Assembly: GCF_019393635.1 (NCBI RefSeq) | Contig: NC_057863.1 | Span: forward strand, 639,740,306 to 639,804,305 | Length of the DNA stretch: 64,000 nt | Origin: Dromiciops gliroides | Taxonomy: Eukaryota > Chordata > Mammalia > Microbiotheria > Microbiotheriidae | Direction: 5' to 3' | In this document: piece by piece, positions 10,415 to 21,229 of the stretch | Position numbering within the stretch: position 1 is the stretch's first letter | How the letters are laid out: each line of letters starts with the position of its first letter | Program-made: the position numbers and the translations under genes | The notes under the pieces: model-generated | What the model was told of the DNA's origin: nothing | The model's input: only the letters and a program-made list of their open reading frames with translations | The model's database searches: none

Positions 10415-10870
10415 CAACATTTATTTTCATATGATTTTGAGTTCCAAATTTTTCTCCCTCCCTTCCCTACCCCTCCCCAAGACAGCATCCAATCTGATGT
10501 AGGTTATACATGTACAATCACATTTAACTTATTTCCACATTAGTCATGTTGTGAAAGAAGAATCAGAACAAAAGGGAAAAACGTCAAGAAAGAAAAAAAA
10601 AAGCAAAAGCAAAAGTGAAAATAGCATGGTTCAATCTGAATTGAGAAGCTACAATTCTTTTTTTCTGGAAGCGGAGAGCATTTTCCATTATGAGTCCTTT
10701 GGAATTGTCTTGGATCCTTGTATTGCTGAGAAAAGCAAAGTCTATCACAGCTGATCATCAAAGAATGTTGCTGTTACTGTGTACAATGTTCTCCTGGTTC
10801 TACTACTTCACTCAGCATCAGTCCTCTTAAGTCTTTCCAGGTTTTTCTGAAATCTGCATGCTCATCATTT

Positions 10871-11232
10871 TTTTTAAATTATAAAAGTATTTTATTATTT
10901 TCCAGTTACATGTAGAGATAGTTTTCAACATTTGTTTTTATAAGATTTCTAGTTTCAGATTTTCCCCTCCCTCCCCCCCCAAAGACAGCAAGTAATCTGA
11001 TATAGGTTATATATGTACAATAACATTAAACATATTTCTGCATTAGTCATGTTATAAGAGAAGAATTAGAGCAAAAAGGAAAAACCTCAAAAAAAAAAAC
11101 AACAGCACCAAAAACAAAAGAAGTAGTATGGTTCAATCTGCATACACAGTTCTTTTTTTTTTTTTTCTGGATTTGGAGAGCCTTTTCCATCATGAATCCT
11201 TTGGAACTATCTTGTACTGTTGTATTGCTGTT
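10871..11232 (-). mobile_element. Second L1 3' end nested inside the first
   Basis: A separate short L1 3' end starting at its poly-T. It is flanked by a perfect TGCTCATCATTT duplication (10859-10870 and 11233-11244), after which the outer L1 resumes in register. Confidence 0.92.
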
Positions 11233-11425
11233 GCTCATCATTTCTTACAGCACACTAATAATATTCCATTACATTCATGTACCACAACTTGTTCAGACAT
11301 TTCCCAATTGCTGGGCATCCCCTCAACTTCCAATTCTTTGCCACCACTAAGAGAGCTGCTATAAATATTTTTGTGCATGTGGATCCTTTTCCCCTTTTTA
11401 ATGATCTCTTTGGGATTCTGTATTT

Positions 11426-11579
11426 CTTTTCTTTTTTCCCCCCAGGGCAATGAAGGTTAAGTGATTTGCCCAGGGTCACACAGCTAGTAAGTGTCAAGTG
11501 TCTGAGATCAGATTTGAACTTAGATCCTCCTGAATCCAGGGTCGGTGCTCTATCCACTGCGCCACCTAGCTGCCCCCAG
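11426..11579 (-). mobile_element. CORE-SINE at the L1/L2 junction
   Basis: Minus-strand SINE flanked by CTGTATTT (11418-11425 and 11580-11587). That target lies inside the right-hand duplication of the L1, so the SINE arrived after it. Confidence 0.92.
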
Positions 11580-11744
11580 CTGTATTTATTTTCTATCTCC
11601 CTATGTGTGTACATGTTCCCAAAATGGAATTAAGCTCCCTGAAGGCAGGACATTTTTCATTTTTGTCTTTGTAGTCCCAGTGCATATCAGTGTCCGGAAC
11701 TCTTAACAGACACTTACTTAATAGAAACTTAGTGATGTCGAGAC

Positions 11745-11960
11745 ATTGTGGCCCCTTGGAAAGGCCATTCACTGGCTTTGAAGTCAGAGGAGCTGCTGGT
11801 TCACATCCTGCTTTTGTCACATACACCCTTTGTGACCTTGAACAAATCATTTTTACCACTCTGTCTCAGTTCCCTCATCTTTAAAATAGGGGGAGAGGGG
11901 AAATGCACTCAGGGGCCTCCGAGGCCTTCCAGCTTTAAATCTACGATCCTAGGATTGATT
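11745..11960 (+). mobile_element. MIR-type SINE
   Basis: Reads TTTGTGACCTTGAACAAATCATTT..CTCAGTTCCCTCATCTTTAAAATAGGGGGA..CCTTCCAGCTTTAAATCTACGATCCTA, a MIR CORE plus tail. Confidence 0.75.
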
Positions 11961-11964
11961 GGTT

Positions 11965-13138
11965 GAGTGATCTGATTGACTGATTGAGAGCAGGAAATGT
12001 GAGAGGCAAAGATGGGGACCGAGACCCGCTAAGTCTTTCCTCCTGTAATCCTGTCCGCGCAGGACACCTAGGAGGGGGCAGGCAGAAGCCCCGATCCGCC
12101 CTCCCCCACTCCCCAGGGAGGACGTACAGTGGGACAATGCGGGGGAGGGGGGAAGCCTGGGAAGACAGTGCGGAGTGGGGGCTGGGGACTGGGAGTGGGG
12201 AAGGGAACGCTGCTGCAAGGGCTTTTCCTTCCTTCTCTTCCTGGCAGGTGAGAGCGGATGGCGATGGGGGGAGGGAAGAGAGAGGCTGACTTTGCCTAAA
12301 AAGGGAAATCTCCCACTAGGGATCCCAAGAGCGTCGGCCAGAGGAGCCAAAGCCAGGAACTGGCGGGACTCCGTGCCGGGAATCCTGGCGGCTCCAGTGC
12401 TCCCACGGGGCTTGGCCGGCGGCACTGTTGTAGATCTTGTTTCCCCCACCCCCCTACTCCCTGCCGCCCCCCACCACACGCCTCCCTCCGCCCCAGGTGC
12501 TTCCTGTCTGTACCACATCCACCAAGTGGAGGGGAAGGAGCCGGGGAGGAGGTCGGAACCAGGGACCAAGGTCACGGCCAGGGGATAGAGACCCCACTAA
12601 AGCCTGCAGCTCGACCCACCCCCTCTTCTTGGCTCTGCAACCCAGGAGAGGGATGGGGAGGCCAGGCCTGGGGGAATGGGGGACAGTCAAGTTGGGGAAT
12701 CTGATTGGTCAGTCTGAAGGTACAGAAGCTTAGGCAAGGATTGGGAAGGGGGTTCCAGAGAACTACCCTGGCAGGGACAGAATGGGCTCATGGGCCTCCA
12801 GGGAGCAGCAGGAACCCTTAAGGGGTTGGGAGGGGCTCCCCAAGAACTCCCAAACTCTCCTGGCTTCCTGAGGGGCAAGTCCAAGGATGAGCTAGCATGT
12901 ATCCAGAGAGGGGAGATGATGAGGAACCTCCACTCCAGATCAGACCATATTTGGATCAGCTGAAGGAGCTAGGGAAGTTCCCTTGGGAAGAGAAGGCCTA
13001 TTGGGAAACATGATAGTGGGGTTCACGTATTTGAAGGGCTGTCTGCCAGATAGAAGGATTGCTCTGGTTTCCTCCTATAGGACAGAGTTAGGAGCAATGG
13101 GAAGAATCTTCCTAGTTCTGCTACTTACTACCATGGAA
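11965..13138. other. Repeat-poor GC-rich intergenic segment
   Basis: GC-rich with scattered CpG (CCGTGCCGGGAATCCTGGCGG at about 12373). Frames here lack recognisable domains and splice logic. It could be regulatory DNA; I see no gene. Confidence 0.5.
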
Positions 13139-13139
13139 A

Positions 13140-13290
13140 GGGGCAGCTAGGTGGCGCAGTGGCTAAAACACCGTATTGGATTCGGGAGGACCTGAGTTCA
13201 AATTGACCTCAGACATTTGATACTTAATAGCTGTTGTGACTCTGGGCAAGTCACTTAACCCCTCATTGTCCTGCAAAAAAAAAAAAAAGC
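13140..13290 (+). mobile_element. CORE-SINE head and A-tail
   Basis: Head, B box and CORE with an internal A-run at 13274-13288, directly followed by the unclassified module at 13297-13490; the two may form one composite element. Confidence 0.88.
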
Positions 13291-13490
13291 CTGGCTCAAT
13301 GCAATTGGCCATCTACTCACTACCCATGGATCTCCCCTCATCTTGTTGTGTATCTCGCCACTGGACCCAGATGGGTTCCAGAATAGAGAGTGAGGCTGGT
13401 GACTTTGCACAGCCCCTCCCTCACTTCAAGTTCTCACATCACCCTTCCAGATGCCACTGGTCCTCTTTGAGACGAAGGACAAACTACCAT
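13291..13490 (+). mobile_element. Unclassified marsupial module, possibly the SINE's 3' part
   Basis: Reads CGCCACTGGACCCAGATGGG..AGAGAGTGAGGCTGGTGACTTTGCACAGCCC..GGTCCTCTTTGAGACGAAGGACAAACTA. Same module as 48430-48607, where a SINE head also precedes it. Confidence 0.75.
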
Positions 13491-13610
13491 GGAATAAGAT
13501 ATTTTCTGTCTTTGGCCTCAGTTTCCCCATCTGTAAAATTTATGGGTTGAGCTGGTTGACCTCCAGGGTCCCTCCCAGCTCTAAATATGCAGTTTATATG
13601 CAGCAGTAGC
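13491..13610 (+). mobile_element. MIR fragment
   Basis: Reads CTCAGTTTCCCCATCTGTAAAATTTATGGG..CTCCCAGCTCTAAATATG, a MIR 3' half. Confidence 0.75.
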
Positions 13611-13864
13611 AAATTTAGGCCCAATATTTAGGGCTACTCAAAAGTAGGACTGGGCTGTCTTGGGGATGGTGGATCCTACCTAGTCTGTCAATCAAAGGCC
13701 AGATGAGGACTTGTCAGGGATACCGTAAGGGAATTCCCTGTCAAGTATGAGCTGGACTGGATGCCTCTGAGGGGCTTTGTTCCTGCTCTGTGAGGTTCGG
13801 GGATTCTGTGAGGCTCAGCTTGGCCCCAGGGAGAAGGGGAGGTCTCCTACCTCTTCTCTGCGAC

Positions 13865-13985
13865 AATGCTTTCAACAAGCACTTTATTAAGCTCCATGTA
13901 GCCGTCCCTTGGTGTTGGGCTTCAGGGAGAGAAAGACAAAGACCTGAAGACCAAAACTGCCCTCAGGGAGCTTACATTCTTTGAG
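13865..13985 (-). mobile_element. L2 3' end fragment
   Basis: CAACAAGCACTTTATTAAGC..AAAACTGCCCTCAGGGAGCTTACATTCT is the reverse complement of an L2 3' terminus. Confidence 0.7.
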
Positions 13986-13999
13986 AGACCCCAAGCTTT

Positions 14000-14155
14000 G
14001 GCAAGAGCTGGAGACACATTCTCTTTCTCGACTTGGTCCTTTAAGCAGCCTTGTGATGCTTGGCAAATGCATTTTCCGTCTCAGAATTTCCTCCTCTGTG
14101 AAAGAAGTTTGGACTAGATGGTTGGAGGCACCCCCCAGTTCTAGACATTTGTGTG
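14000..14155 (+). mobile_element. MIR-type relic
   Basis: Reads GATGCTTGGCAAATGCATTTTCCGTCTCAGAATTTCCTCCTCTGTGAAAGAAG..CCCCCAGTTCTAGA; diverged MIR. Confidence 0.55.
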
Positions 14156-14925
14156 TAGGATTTCTTTCCCTTTGGGGGTCTCTCCTCTCAGCCACCCTCA
14201 GGCCTGATTTCTGTTCCCCAGTTCCAGGGCTTCCCCACCTTCCCCTGCCCTTTGGCATCTCTCCGATCCATACCCATGGCTCCCTCTCTCCCATCTCCTC
14301 CTCATCCTTGGTCTCTGCCAGGTCCTAGCCTGCTTCAGGCTCCCCCTTTCCACCTCGGGGCTCCTTCCCAGCCCCACCCGCCACCAGGCCCTCACTCAGT
14401 CGGGCCCAGACTGTTACAGTCACACCTCAGCTCTGACGAACTCTTTCCGTACCTTCATGAAAAAATGAGTTGGTCTGAGTGACTAAGTCTCCTTTGAGGA
14501 GACACTCCCCTTCATTACCACCCCACCACCCCAAGGTTGGGGCAAGCAGACCAGGAAAGGGAGAAGCTCTGAGGGCTGAGATAGAGAAGCCGGGTCCGTG
14601 ATCCCCTGAGTGGGGGGGGGCTCCCCCAGGAGCCCACAGATACCCATCCCTCCCTCTTCTCTCCCTGACTGGGACCTGGCTAAGCTACCCTTGAGTCATG
14701 CCATGGTGGCATCTTAGACTTTGTGTCCAGGCTGAGTGCCCAGCACCATCCCCTGCCCACAGCACTGGGCACACAGTTAATGTGCCATCCAAAAATAGGG
14801 CTCTCCTGAACCTTAGTTCTCTTTTTTCCAAATGTCCCTAGTGCCCCCCCCCCCGTCCCCTTTCCTTAGTTTGATCCTTTTTGGAGGTGAGAGGGAGCCC
14901 CTTCTGTTTCCTCCACCCCTTCTGC
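14156..14925. other. Repeat-poor intergenic segment
   Basis: C-rich mixed sequence without a supported exon, RNA or repeat. Confidence 0.5.
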
Positions 14926-15120
14926 CAATTCACCAAGCACTGACTGAGCAAGTACTAAGTGCCAAGGACAGAGGCCAGCCTTGGGGATGCAAAGATAGAC
15001 TGGCGGGGGTGGGGTGGGGTGGGGGGGAACAGAGCGGGGGGCACAGACACCATGTAAATGAGTCAGTATAGAAAGTAAGCATAGTAAAGAGAGGGAGACA
15101 AGGACAGAGCATTAAGGACG
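14926..15120 (-). mobile_element. L2 3' end fragment
   Basis: CACCAAGCACTGACTGAGCAAGTACTAAGTGCCAAGG..TTGGGGATGCAAAGATAG matches antisense L2; a G-rich run interrupts it near 15000. Confidence 0.6.
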
Positions 15121-15990
15121 CAGAGAGACATTCTGTAAGAGGGTGCATGGAGGCTTTGTCTGAAAGCAAGCCAGCCATCTGAGAATCGGTGAGGCGGGAG
15201 GAGTATTCAAGGCAAACTGGCACTCAGAGAGCAAGTACAGCGTTCAGGATGGAGAGGCCTCCAGCAAGTCTCTCTTCCCGCTCTGTTACCAACGAGTGGT
15301 TGATTCTGCATTAGACAGAGAGAATCTCCATACCAGAAGTTCCCCAATACCTCTAATGAAATCATGTTTTGGGCAAAACCAAAACAAAATAAAACAAAAC
15401 CCCAACCCCCCAAAACCCAACCCCCAAACTATTATATAGTTTTTCTAACTTCAGAATAATTTCACACACTTGCTCCCTTTGCCAGTCTGAGTCATCCTTT
15501 ACAAAGGGGATTATAACACTTTCCTTGCCTCCCCTGGGGCTGTTGGGAGGATAGGACAGGGAGAATGTATGTGCCAGGACTTTGTAACTTGTAAAGTCTC
15601 AGATATTATTCTTTACCCAAGGACACTGAACAATCAGCTGTGGTCTTTACCAAATTCACTCATTCAGCAGAGATACTCCCCTTAGGGGGCATATGTGGTG
15701 GGGAGAGCAAAGGAGGGGGCTTGTGTGTGATCCACTGGCCCGAGGGGCCTCCGCTGCCCACAATGTTCTCTCTGATGGGTGTCCCTCTCCATGTCCCTTG
15801 GTGTCACAGCGACTGCCACAGCGACTGCCTTGTCTCCTTGTCCCTCAGCTCCCCCCACCCCTTCCCCCACTCCCACCCCCTGTTTTTCCAGATCAACCCT
15901 CTTGGGGAACAAATCACAAGATTTTAGATTTGGGAGAGGCTTCAGACCACAATCTGTGGGGTGTTTAGCACCTCTTGGAGCAAATCTGAA
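15121..15990. other. Unassigned intergenic segment
   Basis: Mixed sequence. No gene, RNA or transposon call that I can support. Confidence 0.5.
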
Positions 15991-15997
15991 CTCCATG

Positions 15998-17935
15998 TTA
16001 CCTTTTTTCCATAAAAGTATTTTATTATTTTACAGTTACATGTAGAGAGTTTTCAACACTTTGTGTTTATAAGATTTCTAGTTTCAAATGTTCTCCCTCC
16101 CTCCCCCCTCCCCAAGACAGCAAGCAATCTGATATGGGTTATATATGTACAATCACATTAAACATATTTCTGCATTGGTCATGCTGTAGAAAGAAGAATC
16201 AGAGCAAAAAGGAAAAACCTCAACAAAAAACAATAGAAATAGGTATGGTTCCAGATCTGCATCTAGATTCCACAGTTCTTTTTTTTTTTCTGGATTTGGA
16301 GAGCATTTTCCATCATGAGTCCTTTGGAACTATCTTGGACCATTGTATTGCTGAGAAGAATCAAGTCTATCACAGTTGATCAACACACAACGTTGTGTGT
16401 TCTCTCTTGGTTCTGCTCATCTCACTCAGCATCAGTTCATGTAGGTCCTTCCAGGTTTCTCTGAACTCCTCCTGCTCATCGTTTCTTACAGTACAATAGT
16501 ATTCCATTACATTCATATACCACAACTTGTTCAGCCATTTCCCAATTGATGGGCAGCCCTCAATTTCCAGTTCCTTGCCACCGTAAAAGAGCAGCTATAA
16601 ATATTTTTGTACATATGGGTCCTTTTCTCTTTTTTATGATCTCTTTGGGAAAAAGACCTAATAGTGGTATTGCTGGGTCAAAGGGGTATGCAAAGCTTTA
16701 TATCCCTTTGGGTATAATTCCAAATTGCTCTCCAGAATGGTTGGAGCAGTTCACAGCTCCACCAACAATTCGTTAGTGTTCCAATTTTTCCATAGCTTCT
16801 CCAACATTTATTATTTTCTTTTTTCGTCATATTAGTCAATCTGATAGGTGTCGGGTGGTACCTCAGAGTTGTTTTAATTTGCATTTCTCTAATCAATAGT
16901 GATTTAGAGCATTTTTTCATATGGCAATAGATAGCTTTGATTTCTTCATAGGAAAACTGCCTGTTCATATCCTTTGACCATTTCTCAACTGGGGAATGAC
17001 TTGGTTTCTTATAAATTTTATTTAGTTCCTGATATATTTTAGAAATGAGGCCTTCATCAGAAAGATTGGCTATAAAAATTGTTTCCCAGCTTTCTGTCTC
17101 CCTTCTAATTTTGTATGTATTGCTTCTGTTTGTACAAAACCTTTTAAATTTAATGTAATCAAAATCATCCATTTTGCATTTCATACCATTCTCTATCTCT
17201 TGTTTGGTCATGAACTGTTCTCCTTTCCAAAGATCTGAGAGGTAAACTATTCCTTCCTCTCCTAATATACCTATGGTATCACCTCCCCCCCCCTTTTTTT
17301 TGGTATCACCTTTTATGTCTAAATCATGTACCCATTTCGACCTTTTTTAGTATAAGGTGTAAGATGTTGGTCTATGCTAGTTTCTGCCATACTATCTTCC
17401 AGTTTTCCTAGCAGTTTTTGTCAAATATTGAGTTCCTATCCCAGAAGCTGGGAGTCTTGGGTTCTTCAAATAGTACATTACTAAAGTAATTTACTACTGT
17501 GTCCTCCTGTGCCTAACCTATTCCATTGATCCTCCACTCTACTTCTTAGCCAGTACCAAATAGTTGTGATGACTGCCCCTTTATAGTAAAGTTTCAGATT
17601 TGGTATGGCTATACCACCTTCCTGTGCATTTTTTTTTCATTAGTTCCCTTGATATTCTTGACCTTTTGTTTTTCCAGTTGAATTTTGTTATTATTTTTTC
17701 TAGCTCTATAAAATAATCTTTAGGTAGTCTGATCGGTATGGCACTGATGAGTAAATTAATTTAGGTAGAATTTTCATTTTTATTATATTAGCTCAGCCTA
17801 TCCACGAGCAATTGATATTTTTCCAATTATTTAGATCTGATTTGATTTGTGTGAAAAGTGTTTTGTAATTGTGTTCATAGAGTTCCTGGGTTGTCTTGGC
17901 AAATAGACTCCCAAGTATGTTATACTGCCTGCCCT
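15998..17935 (-). mobile_element. 5'-truncated L1, longest in the window (ORF2 C-terminus and 3' UTR)
   Basis: A 1.9 kb minus-strand marsupial L1. An uninterrupted 177-codon frame (17211-16678) encodes the ORF2 C-terminus, with features shared with mammalian L1: DFDYIKFKRFCTNR, KWSKDMNRQFSYEEI, IREMQIKTTLRYH and the CWRSYGKIGTLTNCWWSCE segment. The rest is frame-broken. The 3' end is at the left in a poly-T run. CCATGTTA near 15991 and 17946 may be the target duplication. It lacks the endonuclease and most of the reverse transcriptase, so it is inactive. Confidence 0.9.
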
Positions 17936-17944
17936 TACTTTATC

Positions 17945-18153
17945 CCATGTTAGCTTTTAAAGCTTTTCAAACACTGGCCCCCGACCTACCTTCCCAGCCT
18001 TATTACATATTATTCCCATTAATTCATGCTAGGATTCAACAAAACTGGCCTTCCTATTCCTCATACATGACACTCTATCTCCCACCTCCATGCCTTTGCC
18101 CAGGCTGTCCCCCATGCCTGGTATATATTCTGTCCTCACCTCCACCTCTTTAG
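17945..18153 (+). mobile_element. L2 fragment, sense
   Basis: Reads CTACCTTCCCAGCCTTATTACATATTATTCCC..CTATCTCCCACCTCCATGCCTTTGCCCAGGCTGTCCCCCATGCCTGG, an L2 segment upstream of the 3' end. Confidence 0.7.
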
Positions 18154-18292
18154 GGCTCAGTCAATCAATAAACACTTGTTGAGTACCTACTATGTGCCAG
18201 ACACTATGCTAAGTGCTGGGGATACAAAAAGGGACAAAAGACAGTACCTGCCCTCAAGGAACTTACAATCTAAAATATAAGAGCTGGGGAAG

Positions 18293-18428
18293 CTAGGTGG
18301 CGCAGTGGATAGAGCACTGGCCCTGGATTCAGGAGGACCTGAGTTCAAATTCGGCTTCAGACACTTGACACTTACTAGCTGTGTGACCCTGGGCAAGTCA
18401 CTTAACCCTCATTGCCCCACCAAAAATG
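18293..18428 (+). mobile_element. CORE-SINE in L2
   Basis: Plus-strand full copy ending CTCATTGCCCCACCAAAAA; only about 120 bases from an inverted copy at 18545-18712. Confidence 0.9.
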
Positions 18429-18544
18429 AGAGAGAGAGAATGCCCAGAGCCAAAAGCTGGGGGAGAGAAGAGGGGTCTTAATTTGTGGAACAGCAAGGAA
18501 GCCAGTGTGACTAGAGTGAAAAGTTGGTGTTGAGGAATAAGGTG

Positions 18545-18712
18545 GGTTTTCTTCTTCTTCTTTTTCTTCTTCTTTTTGGTGGGGCAATTGGGGTTAAGTG
18601 AGTTGCCCAGGGTCACACAGCTAGTAAGTGTCAAGTGTCTGAGGCTGGATTTGAACTCAGGACCTCCTGAATCTAGGGCCAGTTCTCTATCCACTGTGCC
18701 ACCTAGCTACCC
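18545..18712 (-). mobile_element. CORE-SINE in L2 with 14 bp target duplication
   Basis: Minus-strand copy with a TTCTTCTTCTTTTT tail, flanked by TGAGGAATAAGGTG (18531-18544 and 18713-18726). Confidence 0.92.
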
Positions 18713-19381
18713 TGAGGAATAAGGTGTAACAAGGCTGGAAAAGTAGGAGGGAGCTACATTACACAGGGCTGTGAATGCTAGACAGAAGATTTTGGGTTTG
18801 ATCCTGGAAACAATAGGGAGCCACCGGAGGTTACTGGGGGGGGGTGTGACATAGTTAGAGCTATGCTTTAGGAAAAATCACTTTGGTGGCTACATGGAGG
18901 ATGGATTGGAGGGGGAGGAGACCTAAGGCAGGCAGACCCCACCGCCCAGCAGCTATTGCTGTAGCTGAGGTGATGAGAACTGGAGGAGGTGGTGGCAGTG
19001 TCAGAGGAGGGAAGGGGCCATGTTTGAGAGATGTTAAAAATGTGAAATGGACAGGTCTTGGCAATAGCTTGGATATAGGAGGGGGGCAGGTGAGAGTAAG
19101 GAGTCAAGAATGACTCCTGGGAACCTGGGGACTGAGAGGAGGATGCTGTCCTCTACAGTGAGAGGGAAGGTAGGAGAGGAGACGGTTTGGGGGGGGGGGG
19201 AAGTTCATGAGTTCTGTTTTGGACATATTGAGTTTAAGATGACTACTAGACCCCCACTTGAGATGTCTGAAAGGCTTTTGGAGATGTGAGAAGGGAGGTA
19301 TGCAGAGAGATTGGGGCAGGGAAGGTAGATTTGAGAATTGTCAGGATAGAGACAGATGGTAATTAAATCCATGGGAGCATG

Positions 19382-19522
19382 GGGGCAGCTAGGTGGTGCA
19401 GTGGATAGAGCACTGGCCCTGGATTCAGGGGGACCTGAGTTAAAATCTGGCCTCAGACACTTGACATTTACTAGCTGTGTGACCCTGGGCAAATCACTTA
19501 ACCCTCATTGTCTTGCAAATAA

Positions 19523-19560
<38 letters not shown>

Positions 19561-19640
19561 GAGATAGATAGATAGATAAACAAACAAACAAATAAATAAT
19601 AAACAAATAAACAAATAAATAAATAAATAAAATAAAAATT
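19382..19640 (+). mobile_element. CORE-SINE whose tail became a microsatellite
   Basis: SINE body 19382-19520, then tail-derived (ATAG)n, (AAAC)n and (AAAT)n repeats to 19640. AATCCATGGGAGC duplicated at 19366-19378 and 19641-19653 shows that the whole 120 bp array belongs to this insertion. Confidence 0.92.
19521..19640 (+). repeat. Compound (ATAG)n(AAAC)n(AAAT)n microsatellite
   Basis: Grown from the A-tail of the SINE just upstream. Confidence 0.93.
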
Positions 19641-19746
19641 AATCCATGGGAGCTGATGAGATCACCAAGTGAAGTAATATAGAAGGAAACAGATGAGGGA
19701 CCAGGACAGAGTCCTGAGGGACACCTAGGTAAGAGAACATGATAAG

Positions 19747-19889
19747 GGGCAGCTAGGTGCGCAGTGGATAAAGCACCGGCCCTGATTCAGGAGTACCTGA
19801 GTTCAAATCCGGCCCTCAAACACTTACTAGCTGTGTGACCCTGGGCAAGTCACTTAACCCCCGGTGCCCTGCAAAAAAAAAAAAAAGAG
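19747..19889 (+). mobile_element. CORE-SINE in L2 with 15 bp target duplication
   Basis: Flanked by AGAGAACATGATAAG at 19732-19746 and 19890-19904. Confidence 0.92.
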
Positions 19890-20113
19890 AGAGAACATGA
19901 TAAGGAGGATAGAGAAGGAGGGGTCAGAGAAGGGAGAAGCAGGAGGGCTGATATCCTGAAAACCTAGAGAGAAGAGTGTCAAGAAGGAGAGGGTGAATTT
20001 CCTATTTCCTCTCAATTTCCATGTAAGTGCTACCTCCAGATCCTCCCACTCCCAGTGCCCCTCTCCAATACCAAACTACCTTGTAGCTTTCTATATACTT
20101 TGTATATCCACAT

Positions 20114-20371
20114 TTTGTTGTTGCTCAGTCTTTTTCAGTTATGTCCAACTCCTCATGATCCCATTTGAGGTTTTCTTAGCAGAGATACTGAAGTGGTTCG
20201 CCATTTCCTTCTCCAGTTCATTTTACAGATGAGGAAACTGGGACAATGGAGTCAAATGACTTGCCCAGGGTCACACAGCTAGTGTCTAAGACTGCATTTG
20301 ACTCAGGAAGATGAGTCTTTCTGATGCCAGGCCCACTGCTCTGTACACTATGGTGCCCTCCTAGCTGTCCT
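20114..20371 (-). mobile_element. RTE-tailed CORE-SINE
   Basis: Minus-strand copy: TTGTTGTTGCTCAGTC..TGTCCAACTCCTCATGATCCCATTTGAGG tail, then CORE and head ending CTAGCTGTCC. Confidence 0.88.
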
Positions 20372-20438
20372 ATATACCCATATATGTGTACATTGTTTCT
20401 CACAGGAGAATGTAAGCTGCTTGAGGGCAGACACTTTC

Positions 20439-20862
20439 TTTTTTTTTTAATTAAATAGTATTTTATTTCCTCCCAATTACATGTAAAGCTAGTTTTCAAC
20501 ATTCTTTTTTTTTTTTTTTGGACAGGGTAATGTGGGTTAAGTGACTTGCCCAGGGTCACACAGCTAGTAAATGTCAAGTGTCTGAGGCTGGATTTGAACT
20601 CAGGTCCTCCTGACTCCAGGGACAGTGCTTTATCCACTGTGCCACCTAGCTGCCCCACAATATTCATTTTTGTAAAATTTTGAGTTCCAAATTTTTTTCC
20701 CTCCCTCCCTTCCCACCCCCAAGATAGCAAACAATCTGATAAAGGTTATACAGTACAATCATATTAAACATATTTCCATTATTAATGAGTCATGTTGTAA
20801 GAGAAGAATCGGAACAAAAGAGAAAAGAAAGAAAAAACAAAAAAAGGTGAAAATAATATGAA
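20439..20862 (-). mobile_element. L1 3' end inserted in L2
   Basis: Short 5'-truncated L1 flanked by GGCAGACACTTTC (20426-20438 and 20863-20875), with a SINE inside. Confidence 0.92.
20503..20656 (-). mobile_element. CORE-SINE nested in L1
   Basis: Minus-strand copy between CAACATTC and CAATATTC flanks; third layer of the nest. Confidence 0.9.
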
Positions 20863-21063
20863 GGCAGACACTTTCATATTTGTTTTTGTACACCTATCAC
20901 TTAGCACATCATGTGGTGCATAGTAGGCACTTAATATACATTTTGTTAATTAATGGATTGATTATTCCAACCAGGAATTCCTCCTTACAACATTTCTACC
21001 ATCCATAATTGAAATATATACCCAATGAGTGTTCATCCAGCTCTTGCTTGAAAACCACCTGAA

Positions 21064-21198
21064 GGGGCAGCTAGGTGGCGCAGTGGATAAAGCACCAGCC
21101 CTGGATTCAGGAGGAGCTGAGTTCAAATCCAGCCTCAGACACTTGACACTAACTAGCTGTGTGACCCTGGGCAAGTCACTTAACCCCCATTGCCCCAC

Positions 21199-21229
<31 letters not shown>

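Larger units (their letters stand above)
10093..11417 (-). mobile_element. 5'-truncated L1 3' end inserted in L2
   Basis: Minus-strand marsupial L1 3' region (AGTATTTTATTTTTTTCAGTTACATG..TAGGTTATACATGTACAATCACATT..). It carries a SINE at about 10262-10414 and a second L1 at 10871-11232. Its 3' side has about 110 bases of A/T-rich DNA, probably an altered tail. Confidence 0.85.
9740..11740 (+). mobile_element. L2 LINE fragment carrying nested insertions
   Basis: Sense L2 at 9740-10092 (TCCTGCCTTCTGCCAACC..GTCTTTCCTGAGTCCCCCAG) resumes at 11580-11740 (TTAAGCTCCCTGAAGGCAGGACATTTTTCA). The break holds an L1 with matching flanks CTGTATTTATTTTCT at 10078-10092 and 11580-11594. Confidence 0.75.
18158..19990 (-). 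mobile_element. Long L2 LINE, antisense, split by four SINEs
   Basis: The left edge (AATCAATAAACACTTGTTGAGTACCTACTATGTGCCAG) is the reverse complement of an L2 3' terminus. Further right come the antisense L2 blocks (GATCCTGG..CAATAGGGAGCCACCGG, CACTTTGGTGGCTACATGGAGGATGG, GTTTTGGACATATTGAGTTTAAGATG). Near 19700 the reverse strand reads like the LINE RT motif VPQGSVLGP in decayed form. Four SINEs interrupt it. Ancient relic. Confidence 0.78.
20010..20965 (+). mobile_element. L2 3' region with nested insertions
   Basis: Sense L2 pieces at 20010-20113, 20372-20438 (GAATGTAAGCTGCTTGAGGGCAGACACTTTC) and 20863-20965 (CACTTAGCACATCATGTGGTGCATAGTAGGCACTTAATA), separated by an RTE-tailed SINE and an L1. 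Confidence 0.78.

Noticed and set aside
11965-13138. Possible extra gene with frames of 100-208 codons
   Set aside because: GC-rich DNA with few stops; no domain, conserved boundary or splice signals that agree.
16678-17211. 177-codon frame as a host gene
   Set aside because: It is the L1 ORF2 C-terminus (CWRSYGKIGTLTNCWWSCE), 5'-truncated.
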